NCBI RefSeq assembly: GCF_012102705.1
Contig: NZ_JAAVTA010000008.1
Coordinates: 62,001-126,000, forward strand
Direction: 5' to 3'
Length of the DNA: 64,000 nucleotides
From: Haematospirillum sp. H1815
GTDB taxonomy: Bacteria; Pseudomonadota; Alphaproteobacteria; Rhodospirillales; Rhodospirillaceae
The notes under the pieces are model-generated. The model saw only the letters and a program-made list of their open reading frames with translations, was not told the origin of the DNA and searched no databases. Positions 24,846-33,626 of this stretch are shown here, piece by piece; position 1 is the first letter of the stretch, and every line of letters starts with the position of its first letter. A program made the translations under genes and the position numbers.

Positions 24846-26524
24846 GCGGCAACACTCCGCTTGCACCCCAAATCCTGGATACTGGGCACAGATACCGGAA
24901 TAGAGAGGGTAGCCCGGGTTAACGTTCCCGGCAGGCATGTCATATCAAGCGCACCGCCCCCACTACCAATCTTCTGCCGTACAAGGCCAAGGCCCATACC
25001 CTTCACCACAGAAGAGCCGCCCTCACGGTAAAGCCCAGCGCTGTCTTCCACCGCTATAACCAGGTGACCTTCTCCACGGTGTGCCCGAATACGGACAGTA
25101 CAAGGCCCCAGGCTCTGGGAAACAGCATGCTTGATGGCATTCTCCACCAGTGGCTGCAGCACAAAAGAGGGAATACTGTCCCGATACAGGTCATCCGGGA
25201 CGCATATCTCCAGCTTCAGACGATCTGCAAAACGTGCCTGCTCGATAGCCAGATAGCTGGTCACATGCTCCAGTTCATCTTCCAAAGATGTTTTTTGCCA
25301 CGGACGATCCAGATTACGGCGCAACCATGCCGCAAATTTCTGGATCAGAAGACGCGCACGGTCAGGGTCATGACGAACAACGGCAGCCGTTGTATTCAGG
25401 GCATTAAACAGAAAATGAGGATTAAGCCGGGCCCGTACCAACTCTTCCCTGGCTTCCTCAAGCATACGCGCCTGCTGCGCACCACGCTCCGCAGTCCATG
25501 CCGACAAGAGCAATGCCCCAACCATCTCCGTCAAGGTTACAACGTACGAAACGCACGGATGATAATCAGAAACAAAGAGCACCAGATGCCCACTGCATTC
25601 TTCTTCCTCATTGCCAAAAGGTATGACCAAAATGGAATCAGACCCCAGACAACGAGCAGGCAACCGCATCTGGAAGGGCTGCGTTAGATCCTTGCAGGGC
25701 GCTATATCGTCAGTACAAAATGAATTGGGAACTTCACCCGCGCTGGCCAAGACATGCAGCTCGCCTGTTATGCAAACACCATTGACGCCAAGACCTTGCC
25801 ATAGAAGCGTTGCAACAGAAGCCGCACGCCTGGAATCAAGGATCGGGAACAGCCCCTGAAGCCTGCCTGCAAGATCCTGCGCCTTGTTCCATGCGGCAGT
25901 CACATCAAAATGGGCAGCACGTAGACGTACTCTGAAGACAGACACAAAGCCAGCAATAGAAACAACCTGCACCAGAAAGGTAAATGCGGCGGCAAACAGT
26001 AAAGACGGTTGATCAGGCCCGATCCGATCTGTTGCCAACAGGATAAGCATATAATGCAGGGACACAGGCAGAAGCGTCGCCAGAGGAATCACGAGCAGAT
26101 TGGACAAACAGGGAAAAGAATCCCGATAACGCATGCACAGGTAGCACACTATTCCAGCCAGAAGCCCGCATGCCGCCATTGAAAATGCAGTAACGATGTC
26201 ATAAAGCCCCAGACCATAAAGACACAGAGAGCTGGTCACCGCTACGGCACCTGCCGCAATAAAACCATGCAGAAGACTGGCTATCACCACGGCGGCTATG
26301 GGTAAAGCGACCCAATGGGGACCAAAACAAGCTGCATCAAGCCACCCGCACAAAACAGACAGGAACGCAGCCCCGGACACAAGCACGGTCTTGTGTGGCC
26401 ATGCCGGATATGGCGTGCAGACTGAAGATAAAAGAAAGGTGGCTCCCAAAACCCAAGCCAACAAGGCGTAACCCGAGACCTGCTCCACCAACACGATAAC
26501 CAAAGAAGAAAGATCGGGGAGCAC
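24842..26524 (-). CDS. LytS-type sensor histidine kinase (BtsS-like)
   Basis: A 560-residue kinase. An N-terminal membrane region of about six helices (residues 5-195) matches the 5TM-5TMR LytS sensor layout. A GAF-like domain (about 230-345) and a His_kinase domain follow; phosphoacceptor His370 lies in RLNPHFLFNALNTT, with LQPLVENAIKHAV and GLGLVRQKI after it. I place the start at GTG 26524, with GGAGG seven bases upstream; a TTG at 26602 would add 26 residues with no membrane character. In E. coli BtsS is a high-affinity pyruvate receptor. Pyruvate sensing here is inferred from family and neighbours. Confidence 0.9.
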   Translation of the reverse strand: MLPDLSSLVIVLVEQVSGYALLAWVLGATFLLSSVCTPYPAWPHKTVLVSGAAFLSVLCGWLDAACFGPHWVALPIAAVVIASLLHGFIAAGAVAVTSSLCLYGLGLYDIVTAFSMAACGLLAGIVCYLCMRYRDSFPCLSNLLVIPLATLLPVSLHYMLILLATDRIGPDQPSLLFAAAFTFLVQVVSIAGFVSVFRVRLRAAHFDVTAAWNKAQDLAGRLQGLFPILDSRRAASVATLLWQGLGVNGVCITGELHVLASAGEVPNSFCTDDIAPCKDLTQPFQMRLPARCLGSDSILVIPFGNEEEECSGHLVLFVSDYHPCVSYVVTLTEMVGALLLSAWTAERGAQQARMLEEAREELVRARLNPHFLFNALNTTAAVVRHDPDRARLLIQKFAAWLRRNLDRPWQKTSLEDELEHVTSYLAIEQARFADRLKLEICVPDDLYRDSIPSFVLQPLVENAIKHAVSQSLGPCTVRIRAHRGEGHLVIAVEDSAGLYREGGSSVVKGMGLGLVRQKIGSGGGALDMTCLPGTLTRATLSIPVSVPSIQDLGCKRSVAA

Positions 26525-26635
26525 AGGTGCGCCTCCATAACTTACGCCAAGACCGCAAGCCGCAGTACTTCTGCACACCCGGGCCTGCGCATCCTGCCCC
26601 AATACCCATAAAATAAAACAGGACTTATTTGCAGG

Positions 26636-26662
26636 ACTGCCATCTCGATATGAGATGGCAGT
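26636..26662. repeat. Perfect 11-base inverted repeat upstream of the LytS-type kinase
   Basis: The arms are ACTGCCATCTC and GAGATGGCAGT with a five-base loop. It lies 112 bases upstream of the kinase GTG and 125 bases downstream of the binding-protein operon, with no T tract. It could be a 3'-end hairpin of the upstream unit or an operator for the two-component genes. Confidence 0.55.
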
Positions 26663-26787
26663 TCATCTATCACCATAATATCAATATGTTACATTCAAAA
26701 GTCGGATAATGCGCGCCACAAGAAAAACACTCAAGATTAATTTATTATATCAAATAAATACAATAAGAGTAGATATGAACCCAACCG

Positions 26788-27756
26788 TCAGGGCAAAACA
26801 ACAGCTCCATCAGGAATCGTGGCCTTGTGCAGATCCGCTGCTGCTTTTGAAACAATCAGATGGGGCTTGGGCAGAACAATAGGTAGCATCGATGCATCCT
26901 GTCCTTTGAAAACAGCCAACGCTATTTCAGCCGCAGCGCGCCCAATATCCTCAGCCAGCGGAGCCCAGGTTGCCAGCCACCCTTTCCGTACAGGATCCTC
27001 GCCAGAAGCAAAAAGCGGTATACGGGAACCAATAGCCTGATGAATATCCGCAGCTTGTGAAATCAGATAGCTGTCGGTTCCGATAAACAGGGCATCCGCA
27101 CTCAATTCACCGGACGAGATACTAACCAAGGCACGTTCAAGCGCATCCGTCCCCGGGGCAACCCGGCGTTCCAGCACCTCCACCCCGGCTGGTCCTGCCC
27201 AGCCCCGCACCTGATCAGCAAACAAGTTGGCATTGCTCTCCCGCGCGTTGAACAGAAGGAATAACCGCTTGATAGGCACCAACCGCGACAGGGCATCAAG
27301 CTGCGCGTTGACAGGAACCCCAATCGTAACGCCCGTCACATTGCCACCAGGAATTTTCACGGAGTGGACAAGGCCGGCCCCTACAGGATCAAAGACATTG
27401 ACGAAAAGAACCGGCACAGCTCCACGAACGACCTGCACCGTCATCTGACACGCTGTTGTCCCGAAGCAATAGACAATATCAAACTTTTTGCCCGCAATAT
27501 CTTCCTGCAAGGCCCGTATCTTCTCGCCAAGCACAGCCCGGTCCTGCTTGGACAAAATTTCGGTATACGTTACCGAGTACCCATCCTCTTCGATCTTGGA
27601 GCGGAATGACTGCTCAACCGCCGTAACGCCACGCCACAGAACCATCAGAATGGCCTTCTGCTCTGCAGCTGCAGCAGAAAAAGACGAGACAGAGCTGGCC
27701 AGCCCAAAACAAACAGCAGCCGAGAACCATAACAGCGTTGAACGGAGAATCATCAT
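26788..27756 (-). CDS. Orphan ABC-type substrate-binding protein (ABC_sub_bind family), copy 2
   Basis: A 322-residue periplasmic protein with a signal peptide ending near SAAAA-EQ. The body follows the PF04392-type two-lobed fold with FDIVYCFGTTACQ, VLFVNVFDPVGAGLV and LFLLFNARESN. It is clearly paralogous to the upstream gene; both start the mature domain with L-W-R-G-x-T-A-V-E. Its ATG overlaps the upstream stop by four bases. No permease or ATPase gene is nearby. It may feed a transporter encoded elsewhere or act as a ligand receptor. The ligand is unknown. Confidence 0.85.
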   Translation of the reverse strand: MMILRSTLLWFSAAVCFGLASSVSSFSAAAAEQKAILMVLWRGVTAVEQSFRSKIEEDGYSVTYTEILSKQDRAVLGEKIRALQEDIAGKKFDIVYCFGTTACQMTVQVVRGAVPVLFVNVFDPVGAGLVHSVKIPGGNVTGVTIGVPVNAQLDALSRLVPIKRLFLLFNARESNANLFADQVRGWAGPAGVEVLERRVAPGTDALERALVSISSGELSADALFIGTDSYLISQAADIHQAIGSRIPLFASGEDPVRKGWLATWAPLAEDIGRAAAEIALAVFKGQDASMLPIVLPKPHLIVSKAAADLHKATIPDGAVVLP

Positions 27757-28733
27757 GGAACAGCCTTTTCTGTCACACCCCCCGGACCAGGAACACCGGT
27801 GGGAAACACGATATTGTGCCGCTTGGCAGCCGCTGCATCAAAAAACAACTGCGGCTTGGGCATCCGAACCTCCTCAAGCCCCGGGTCTATCCCCTTGCTC
27901 AACACATCCAAAGTCAGATCTGCGGCCATACGGCCGATTTCAGCTTCATCCGGAGCCCAAGCAGCAACCCAGCCGGCCCGCACCAACTCATGACGACCTG
28001 CCAAAAGGATAATACGTTCCCCCACCGTTTCTGCAATTTCTTGTCCTCGTGACGTCACATAGCTGTCATCAGAGACAAACAGTACATCGGCAGCAAGTTT
28101 CCCGATGAAAAGGTCAGAAATGACTTCATCAAGGCTTATACTGCCAGGAACAACACGCCTTTCCTCGACACGAATTCCCTCTTTCTCGGCCCAGTCCATC
28201 ACAGCATTGCGGGAGAGGATCGAGTTGTATTCACGTGGATTATAGAGGAAAAGGAGGCTGTTGAAGCGAACAAGACCACGCAAAACAGAAAGCTGTTCCC
28301 CAACAGCAACTCCTCCTTTCACGCCACCCGTTCCAAGCCCGGGAACAACCAAGGAATTGGCAACGCCAGTCCCTACCGGGTCCATAACATTGGCAAACAC
28401 AATAGGAACATCACCCCGCACGACCTGCTTCGCCACCATACAGGCCATCGACTCTGAACAATAAATCAAACGAATCTGCCCGCCATCAAATTGGCTGCGC
28501 AGTTTACGCAAACCATCAACCAAACGCCCCCGGTCTTGCTCCGCAGACAGAACTGTAACCTGATGCGGTATACCGGAATGGTTCATACGGTCCCGCCATG
28601 CGCTCTCGACAGCGGTTTCACCACGCCACAGCAGCATCAGAATATGGTGTTCAGACGCAAAAGCTCCCCCGAATGCCGGGGCCAGAAGCCAAGCCGACAG
28701 AGCCGCAGCAAGTGTCCTGTGCCACCTGGCCAT
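27753..28733 (-). CDS. Orphan ABC-type substrate-binding protein (ABC_sub_bind family), copy 1
   Basis: A 326-residue protein with an N-terminal signal peptide (cleavage near GGAFA-SE). It shares the fold and many positions with the following copy: HHILMLLWRGETAVES, IRLIYCSESMACM, IVFANVMDPVGTG and LLFLYNPREYNS. The two probably arose by tandem duplication and then diverged substantially. The ribosome binding site before the ATG at 28733 is weak. It is the first gene of the two-gene unit; the FAD-linked dehydrogenase lies 162 bases upstream on the same strand. Confidence 0.85.
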   Translation of the reverse strand: MARWHRTLAAALSAWLLAPAFGGAFASEHHILMLLWRGETAVESAWRDRMNHSGIPHQVTVLSAEQDRGRLVDGLRKLRSQFDGGQIRLIYCSESMACMVAKQVVRGDVPIVFANVMDPVGTGVANSLVVPGLGTGGVKGGVAVGEQLSVLRGLVRFNSLLFLYNPREYNSILSRNAVMDWAEKEGIRVEERRVVPGSISLDEVISDLFIGKLAADVLFVSDDSYVTSRGQEIAETVGERIILLAGRHELVRAGWVAAWAPDEAEIGRMAADLTLDVLSKGIDPGLEEVRMPKPQLFFDAAAAKRHNIVFPTGVPGPGGVTEKAVP

Positions 28734-28895
28734 TACGTCCCGACCGACCCTTTCTCACGGATTCCCACCACTCTCCAACGATAACTGCCACAGGACAAAC
28801 TGCCCCGAACTTTTGAGGCAGCCTGTCTGAATGGTGACAGCAGGATACAGAACCAAGGATAGATCAGCCGAGAAGCCCTTATTCGCAGACAAGCA

Positions 28896-30320
28896 CTATA
28901 CCCGATCGCTGCAAAGAATAACGCCGGGATTAAGAATATCTTGGGGATCAAGGGCCTTCTTGATCCTGCGCATCATATCAATTTCTTCATCTGCCTTATA
29001 ACGAAGCATCTCATCAACCTTGAGACGTCCTATGCCGTGCTCGGCGGAAAAAGACCCACTCATATCAGCAACAATGTCGTGGACAATCCGGTTCAAATCT
29101 TCCCACTTAGCAAGGAAATCAGCTGAAGACATCATCTCAGGTTGAGTCAGATTAAAATGGATATTGCCATCCCCGACATGCCCGAATGGACACGGCCTGA
29201 TCCCTGGAACAGCTTGAGATACAGCCTGCATAGCCCGCTCCAGAAATTCTGGCACACTGGCAATGGGAACGGATATGTCGTGCTTGACTGAAGCACCCTC
29301 ATGCTTCTGGGCCTCGGGCAGTCCTTCACGCATTCTCCAGAATGCAGCGTCCTGCCGCCCGCTTTCGGCAATGACCGCATCGCCGATCAATGCCTGATCA
29401 AACGCTTCTTCCAGAAAGCGCTCAAACACTGTGCGCAAATCTGTTCCGGCCCGGGTGGTTGAAAACTCAACTAGGACATACCATGGCCAAGGAGACTCAA
29501 AAGGATCGGTAACGCCATCAAGATGACGGCATGCCAGCTCAAGAGAGAAACGAGCCATAAGTTCAAAGGCACTGACCTGATCACCCGAGAGAGAGCGCGC
29601 CAAAGCCAGAAGATGAGGAACAAAGCGGACATCGGGAACAGCACACAGCGCTGTCTGCTTTTCCAGCGGGCGGGGGAAAAGCTTCAGAACAGCGGCGGTA
29701 ATAACGCCAAGCGTCCCCTCCCCACCGATAAACAAATGTTTCAGCGCATAACCCGTATTATCCTTTCCAAGACGCTTCAGGCCATTCCATATCCGCCCGT
29801 CTGCTAGGACAACTTCCAGTCCCAGGCACAAATCACGTGCGTTACCATAGCGCAAGACGTTCAAACCTCCGGCATTGGTTGCCAGATTACCACCAATCTG
29901 GCAGGAGCCCTGCGCGCCAAGCGACAAGGGGAAAAAGCGATCTGCGTCCAATGCAGCCTTCTGGATCGTTTCCAGAACTACGCCAGCTTCCACGGTCATG
30001 GTAAAATTGACAGGGTCCACAGAGCGAATCCGGTTCATGCGCCCCAGTGACAGAATGATCTGACCGGCATCAGAAACGGCACCGGCACACAGGCCTGTGT
30101 TACCGCCTTGGGGCACAAGGCTTAATTCGTGGCGGGCACACAGCTGTACGACGGCAGAGACCTGATCAACCGAAGATGGGCGCACGACAAGCGATGATGC
30201 ACCACGATACCGCCCACGTTCCTCACGCAGGAACGGATCAAGGGCCTCAGGATCAACAAGAACACCCTCTGCCCCGACGACAGAATACAGTTCGGACAAG
30301 ATATGATCAGCTATAGACAC
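28896..30320 (-). CDS. FAD-linked 2-hydroxyacid dehydrogenase (GlcD / D-2-hydroxyglutarate dehydrogenase-like)
   Basis: A 474-residue flavoenzyme of the vanillyl-alcohol oxidase superfamily. The N-terminal FAD-binding domain has VPQGGNTGLCAGAV, GGNLATNAGGLNVLRYGNAR and LFIGGEGTLGVIT. The C-terminal FAD-oxidase domain has CPFGHVGDGNIHFN and the terminal SAEHGIGRLK block. Relatives oxidise D-2-hydroxyglutarate, D-lactate or glycolate. Sequence resembles the D-2-hydroxyglutarate subgroup most, but D-lactate to pyruvate would suit the neighbourhood. The start is GTG at 30320 (MSIADHIL) with only a weak upstream site. Confidence 0.88.
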   Translation of the reverse strand: MSIADHILSELYSVVGAEGVLVDPEALDPFLREERGRYRGASSLVVRPSSVDQVSAVVQLCARHELSLVPQGGNTGLCAGAVSDAGQIILSLGRMNRIRSVDPVNFTMTVEAGVVLETIQKAALDADRFFPLSLGAQGSCQIGGNLATNAGGLNVLRYGNARDLCLGLEVVLADGRIWNGLKRLGKDNTGYALKHLFIGGEGTLGVITAAVLKLFPRPLEKQTALCAVPDVRFVPHLLALARSLSGDQVSAFELMARFSLELACRHLDGVTDPFESPWPWYVLVEFSTTRAGTDLRTVFERFLEEAFDQALIGDAVIAESGRQDAAFWRMREGLPEAQKHEGASVKHDISVPIASVPEFLERAMQAVSQAVPGIRPCPFGHVGDGNIHFNLTQPEMMSSADFLAKWEDLNRIVHDIVADMSGSFSAEHGIGRLKVDEMLRYKADEEIDMMRRIKKALDPQDILNPGVILCSDRV

Positions 30321-30514
30321 AGAAGGTACCCCGAGCCCTATTTTATGAAATCAGGGATTATATGTTGGTTCTCATATACCGCAATCCCCACAACAGCAAG
30401 AATGGTGTATCTTGGCATGTCTCAATCATACAAAGAGAAAATGCTTTCTGGAATCATGCAAAGAAATACGGCATGCTAATGGAAATACTGTCCTTGTGAG
30501 TGGAGCACCGCAGC

Positions 30515-30760
30515 ATGCGTGATATCCTGAAAACGGGTAGTTTTGCGGTCCTGCATTTCAGTGTTGGCTTTGCCATCACCTATCTTCTGACAGGTTCCAT
30601 CGCCATTGCGACGGGGGTTGCCCTACTGGAACCAACCGCCAATACCATTGTATTCTACTTTCACGAGAAGGTGTGGAACAAGTTCTCCCCGCAATCCAAG
30701 GTCATTGGTGCATGCGGTGGACACAAGCGACTGGCCGAAGAACCGTTCGGAACACGCTGA
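30515..30760 (+). CDS. DUF2061 small membrane protein
   Basis: An 81-residue protein with two predicted membrane helices. The pattern SFAVLHFSVGFAITYLLTGSIAIATGVALLEPTANTIVFYFHEKVWNKF is the typical DUF2061 domain. Function is unknown. GGAG nine bases before the ATG at 30515 supports that start; the GTG at 30500 is the alternative. It is transcribed alone, divergent from the FAD dehydrogenase and convergent with tsaC. Confidence 0.88.
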   Translation: MRDILKTGSFAVLHFSVGFAITYLLTGSIAIATGVALLEPTANTIVFYFHEKVWNKFSPQSKVIGACGGHKRLAEEPFGTR

Positions 30761-30766
30761 CCGGAA

Positions 30767-30798
30767 CCTGCACCAGCCATAACCAAGACTGGTGCAGG
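30767..30798. terminator. Hairpin without T tract between DUF2061 gene and tsaC
   Basis: A perfect 10-base inverted repeat (CCTGCACCAG / CTGGTGCAGG, loop 12) fills the gap between two convergent genes. There is no T run on either side. Placement suggests a two-way 3'-end element. Confidence 0.5.
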
Positions 30799-30806
30799 CC
30801 CTGTAA

Positions 30807-31781
30807 TCAGCCGAAAAAACCCTGACGGGGATCACGCGGGGCAGCTGCACGTCGCAAACGATCGTTGATCGCCAATCCCAAACCATGATCGGGAATAGGC
30901 ATCACGGCAATGCCGGCCCAACCGGCAGCATCCAGCTCGAACAACATGGCAAAAAGATTGGCAGCAGCTTCAACCAAATCCCCGGAAGGGGACAGGTTAA
31001 GCGTAGAACCCGCTGTAAGGCCGGCAGCACCAAAACCAAGCAATGCCTCCCCCGGACCTGCCGACACAGCATCAAGGCGAACGGGACAAGAAGGAGCATA
31101 ATGCGACAAAAGCTGACCTGGGCTATGCGGTGCCACATCATTGTCAACCTCCCACACCAGCGGCCCAAGAACAGATTCCAACCGTTCCCGTGAAATCCCC
31201 CCGGGACGCAGCAAGGCAGGCTGACGCCCTGTCAAATCTACAACCGTACTTTCCACCCCGACACCACACGCTCCCCCATCCAGAACCATATCAACACGGT
31301 CACCCAAGCTGGCAACAACATGAGCAGCAAGCGTCGGGCTGATAGATCCCGAACGGTTGGCCGAAGGCGCAGCAACCGGGTGCCCGCATTCGCGCAGAAG
31401 GGCAAGAGCCAGGGGGTGATCCGGTACACGAACGGCAACACTGGGCAGACCCGCTGAAACCAGCGGAGAAAGAGAGCACCCCTCACGCCGCGGCAAAACA
31501 AGGGTTAGTGGCCCGGGCCAGAAGGCAGCCATAGCCAGTCGGGCCCGTTCATCACAGTGAACCAAGGACACCAAGGATTCCGGATCCGGTACATGACAGA
31601 TCAAGGGGTTGAACGATGGCCGTCCCTTGGCCTCGTAAATGCGGGCAACAGCACGGTCCTGGGTTGCGTCGGCACCAAGGCCATAGACTGTCTCAGTCGG
31701 AAACGCGACCAAGCTACCTGAACGAAGGAGACCTGCTGCAGCCGTCAGCGCTGTCGGATCAGAAAATGGGATAACAGGCAT
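30807..31781 (-). CDS. tsaC: L-threonylcarbamoyladenylate synthase, Sua5 (long) form
   Basis: Makes threonylcarbamoyl-AMP from threonine, bicarbonate and ATP for the t6A37 modification of tRNAs. The 324-residue protein has a YrdC domain (about 1-190) with FPTETVYGLGADA, KGRPSFNPLICHV, PGPLTLVL and APSANRSGSISPT. It also has the extra C-terminal Sua5 domain that short TsaC lacks. The ATG at 31781 lacks a clear ribosome binding site. It follows cysQ by 16 bases and may be translated by coupling. Confidence 0.95.
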   Translation of the reverse strand: MPVIPFSDPTALTAAAGLLRSGSLVAFPTETVYGLGADATQDRAVARIYEAKGRPSFNPLICHVPDPESLVSLVHCDERARLAMAAFWPGPLTLVLPRREGCSLSPLVSAGLPSVAVRVPDHPLALALLRECGHPVAAPSANRSGSISPTLAAHVVASLGDRVDMVLDGGACGVGVESTVVDLTGRQPALLRPGGISRERLESVLGPLVWEVDNDVAPHSPGQLLSHYAPSCPVRLDAVSAGPGEALLGFGAAGLTAGSTLNLSPSGDLVEAAANLFAMLFELDAAGWAGIAVMPIPDHGLGLAINDRLRRAAAPRDPRQGFFG

Positions 31782-31797
31782 CAGGACAGAACCCGCA

Positions 31798-32574
31798 TCA
31801 CAAGCCGGAAGCGATAAAGCCCGGATTGCCAAAACCCGGCTTGCCATAGACAAAAGGTGCACCGTCAAAACAAGTCATGCGCCCGCCGGCAGCCAAAAGA
31901 ACAGCATGGCCCGCACAGGTATCCCACTCGCTGGTAGGACCAAAGCGGGGATAAACATCAGCCGTTCCTTCTGCCAGACGACAAAACTTCAGCGAACTGC
32001 CGGCGTGCACGATACCGGCAACAGCCTTGTCGGCAAGCCAGGCAGAAAGAGCGTCTCCCTTGGCATGGGAACGACTGGAAAGCACGGTCAGTCCTTCGGC
32101 ACCGGGGGCACGACACTGCAAACGTTCCGGCGGGTTATCACCCGTATACCGAAAGGCACCACCGGAGCCATAGCCGAGATACAGCACATCCGAAACCGGA
32201 AGGTATACAATCCCGAAGACGGGGCGTTGCCTTGAAACCAATCCGACATTGACAGTGAACTCGCCGTTTCTTCGCACAAACTCTTTTGTGCCATCCAAAG
32301 GATCAACCAGCCAAAACGGGCCATTACCCACGGAAGGGCAATCCCCCGCAGCCACAGCTTCTTCGGCTACGACGGGAAAATCCGGCGTCAAATCACGCAG
32401 GACTGGAACCAGGATATCCTCGGCAACGCGATCTGCCGCCGTCACAGGCGAATCATCGTCCTTTTGCAGGACAGCAAAATCACTTTCGTAAATCCCCATA
32501 ATCGCAGATCCAGCCTTGCGAACAACCGGTATCAAACTATCGGCAAGAAAGCGAAAATCGGGCATATCAGTCAC
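31798..32574 (-). CDS. cysQ: 3'(2'),5'-bisphosphate nucleotidase CysQ
   Basis: Hydrolyses PAP (3'-phosphoadenosine 5'-phosphate) to AMP, clearing a by-product of sulfate assimilation. The 258-residue protein has the inositol-monophosphatase-fold metal sites: E71-E72 in VAEEAV, D91PLDGTKEF, and WDTCAGHAVLLAAGG near the C-terminus. The start is GTG at 32574 with GGAAG upstream; an ATG three codons later is possible. It is 65 bases after the AEC transporter and 16 before tsaC. Confidence 0.95.
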   Translation of the reverse strand: MTDMPDFRFLADSLIPVVRKAGSAIMGIYESDFAVLQKDDDSPVTAADRVAEDILVPVLRDLTPDFPVVAEEAVAAGDCPSVGNGPFWLVDPLDGTKEFVRRNGEFTVNVGLVSRQRPVFGIVYLPVSDVLYLGYGSGGAFRYTGDNPPERLQCRAPGAEGLTVLSSRSHAKGDALSAWLADKAVAGIVHAGSSLKFCRLAEGTADVYPRFGPTSEWDTCAGHAVLLAAGGRMTCFDGAPFVYGKPGFGNPGFIASGL

Positions 32575-32639
32575 AGAAGTCTTCCATTATCTGGTGTTCA
32601 CAAGCCTCTTTCCTCTTCATGGTCCTGAAAAGAGGGCTT

Positions 32640-33572
32640 CTACAGCATATCGGCTACAAGAACCGTGGTCGGCAGGGTAAAAAAGGCCAAGATCATTTGC
32701 AAAGATATTATGCGGGCCATAAGCGGAGCATCCCCCCCCATCTGCCGGGCAAGCACATATGCCGAAGGCGGGGCCGGCAAAGCGAGCATAAGAATAACCA
32801 CCGCACGCACCATACCTTCCAGCCCCAGCAGATGCGCCGCTAACACCCCACCGGCAGGCATAATCAAGAGCCTGAGCAGAGAAGATAACGCCTCCATTAA
32901 CCAACTTGCACCCAGCGGACCAAACCGCAGCCCGGAGCCAGCCACCAACAAGGCCATGGGCACAGCGGCCGCTCCGGCAAAACCCAGCCCATCCATAAGG
33001 CCGTCAGAAACGGAAATGATCCCCGTTCCAAAAGCCCAGCCAATAACACAGGCCCAGATCAGCGGGTTACGTGCCAAGGCCAAGGCTATCTTGAGGAAAA
33101 GAGGCCACCTTCCCTGCGCCTGCACCAAAGAAACCGATAAAGTACCAACGCACAGCACATTGAATAAAATGACCGTTACGCCAGCGGCAGCTGCAACCAA
33201 GGTCAGACCGGGCGGCCCCCACAAGCCTTCGGCAACACCCAGAGCAATAAAGGTATTTCCACGAATAACCCCTTGGAAAACAGACGTAAAAGCCGCACGA
33301 TCACAGGTCGGAAACAGAACAGGAACAGCCCACAGGGCCAGCGTCATACACAGTGATACCCCCAGAATACCACTTGCCATCCCTCCGATTACCGCAGGCT
33401 CAGGCGGGCGGTGACCCAAAGTATGGATCAGGAAGGAAGGGATAAGAATATAGTAGGTCATCCACTCCAGGGCGGACCAGATCCTTGGGGAGACAAAGCC
33501 TGCCGCACGTACGCTGTATCCAAGCCCCAGCAGCATCACCACAGGCAACAGGGCACCGAACACAACGAACAC
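32640..33572 (-). CDS. AEC (auxin efflux carrier) family transporter
   Basis: A 310-residue membrane protein with about ten helices in two halves. The N-terminal PVVMLLGLGYSVRAAGF and FQGVIRGNTFIALGVAEGLWG match bacterial AEC/MdcF-type carriers, as does the C-terminal ALPAPPSAYVLARQMGGD. Family members often export or import carboxylates such as malonate or malate; the substrate here cannot be told. The start is GTG at 33572 behind AAGGA. Confidence 0.88.
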   Translation of the reverse strand: MFVVFGALLPVVMLLGLGYSVRAAGFVSPRIWSALEWMTYYILIPSFLIHTLGHRPPEPAVIGGMASGILGVSLCMTLALWAVPVLFPTCDRAAFTSVFQGVIRGNTFIALGVAEGLWGPPGLTLVAAAAGVTVILFNVLCVGTLSVSLVQAQGRWPLFLKIALALARNPLIWACVIGWAFGTGIISVSDGLMDGLGFAGAAAVPMALLVAGSGLRFGPLGASWLMEALSSLLRLLIMPAGGVLAAHLLGLEGMVRAVVILMLALPAPPSAYVLARQMGGDAPLMARIISLQMILAFFTLPTTVLVADML

Positions 33573-33626
33573 AGCGATTTCCTTACCTTAACTGGCTGAT
33601 GTAGCTATAACACGCTCACTCAAGAC

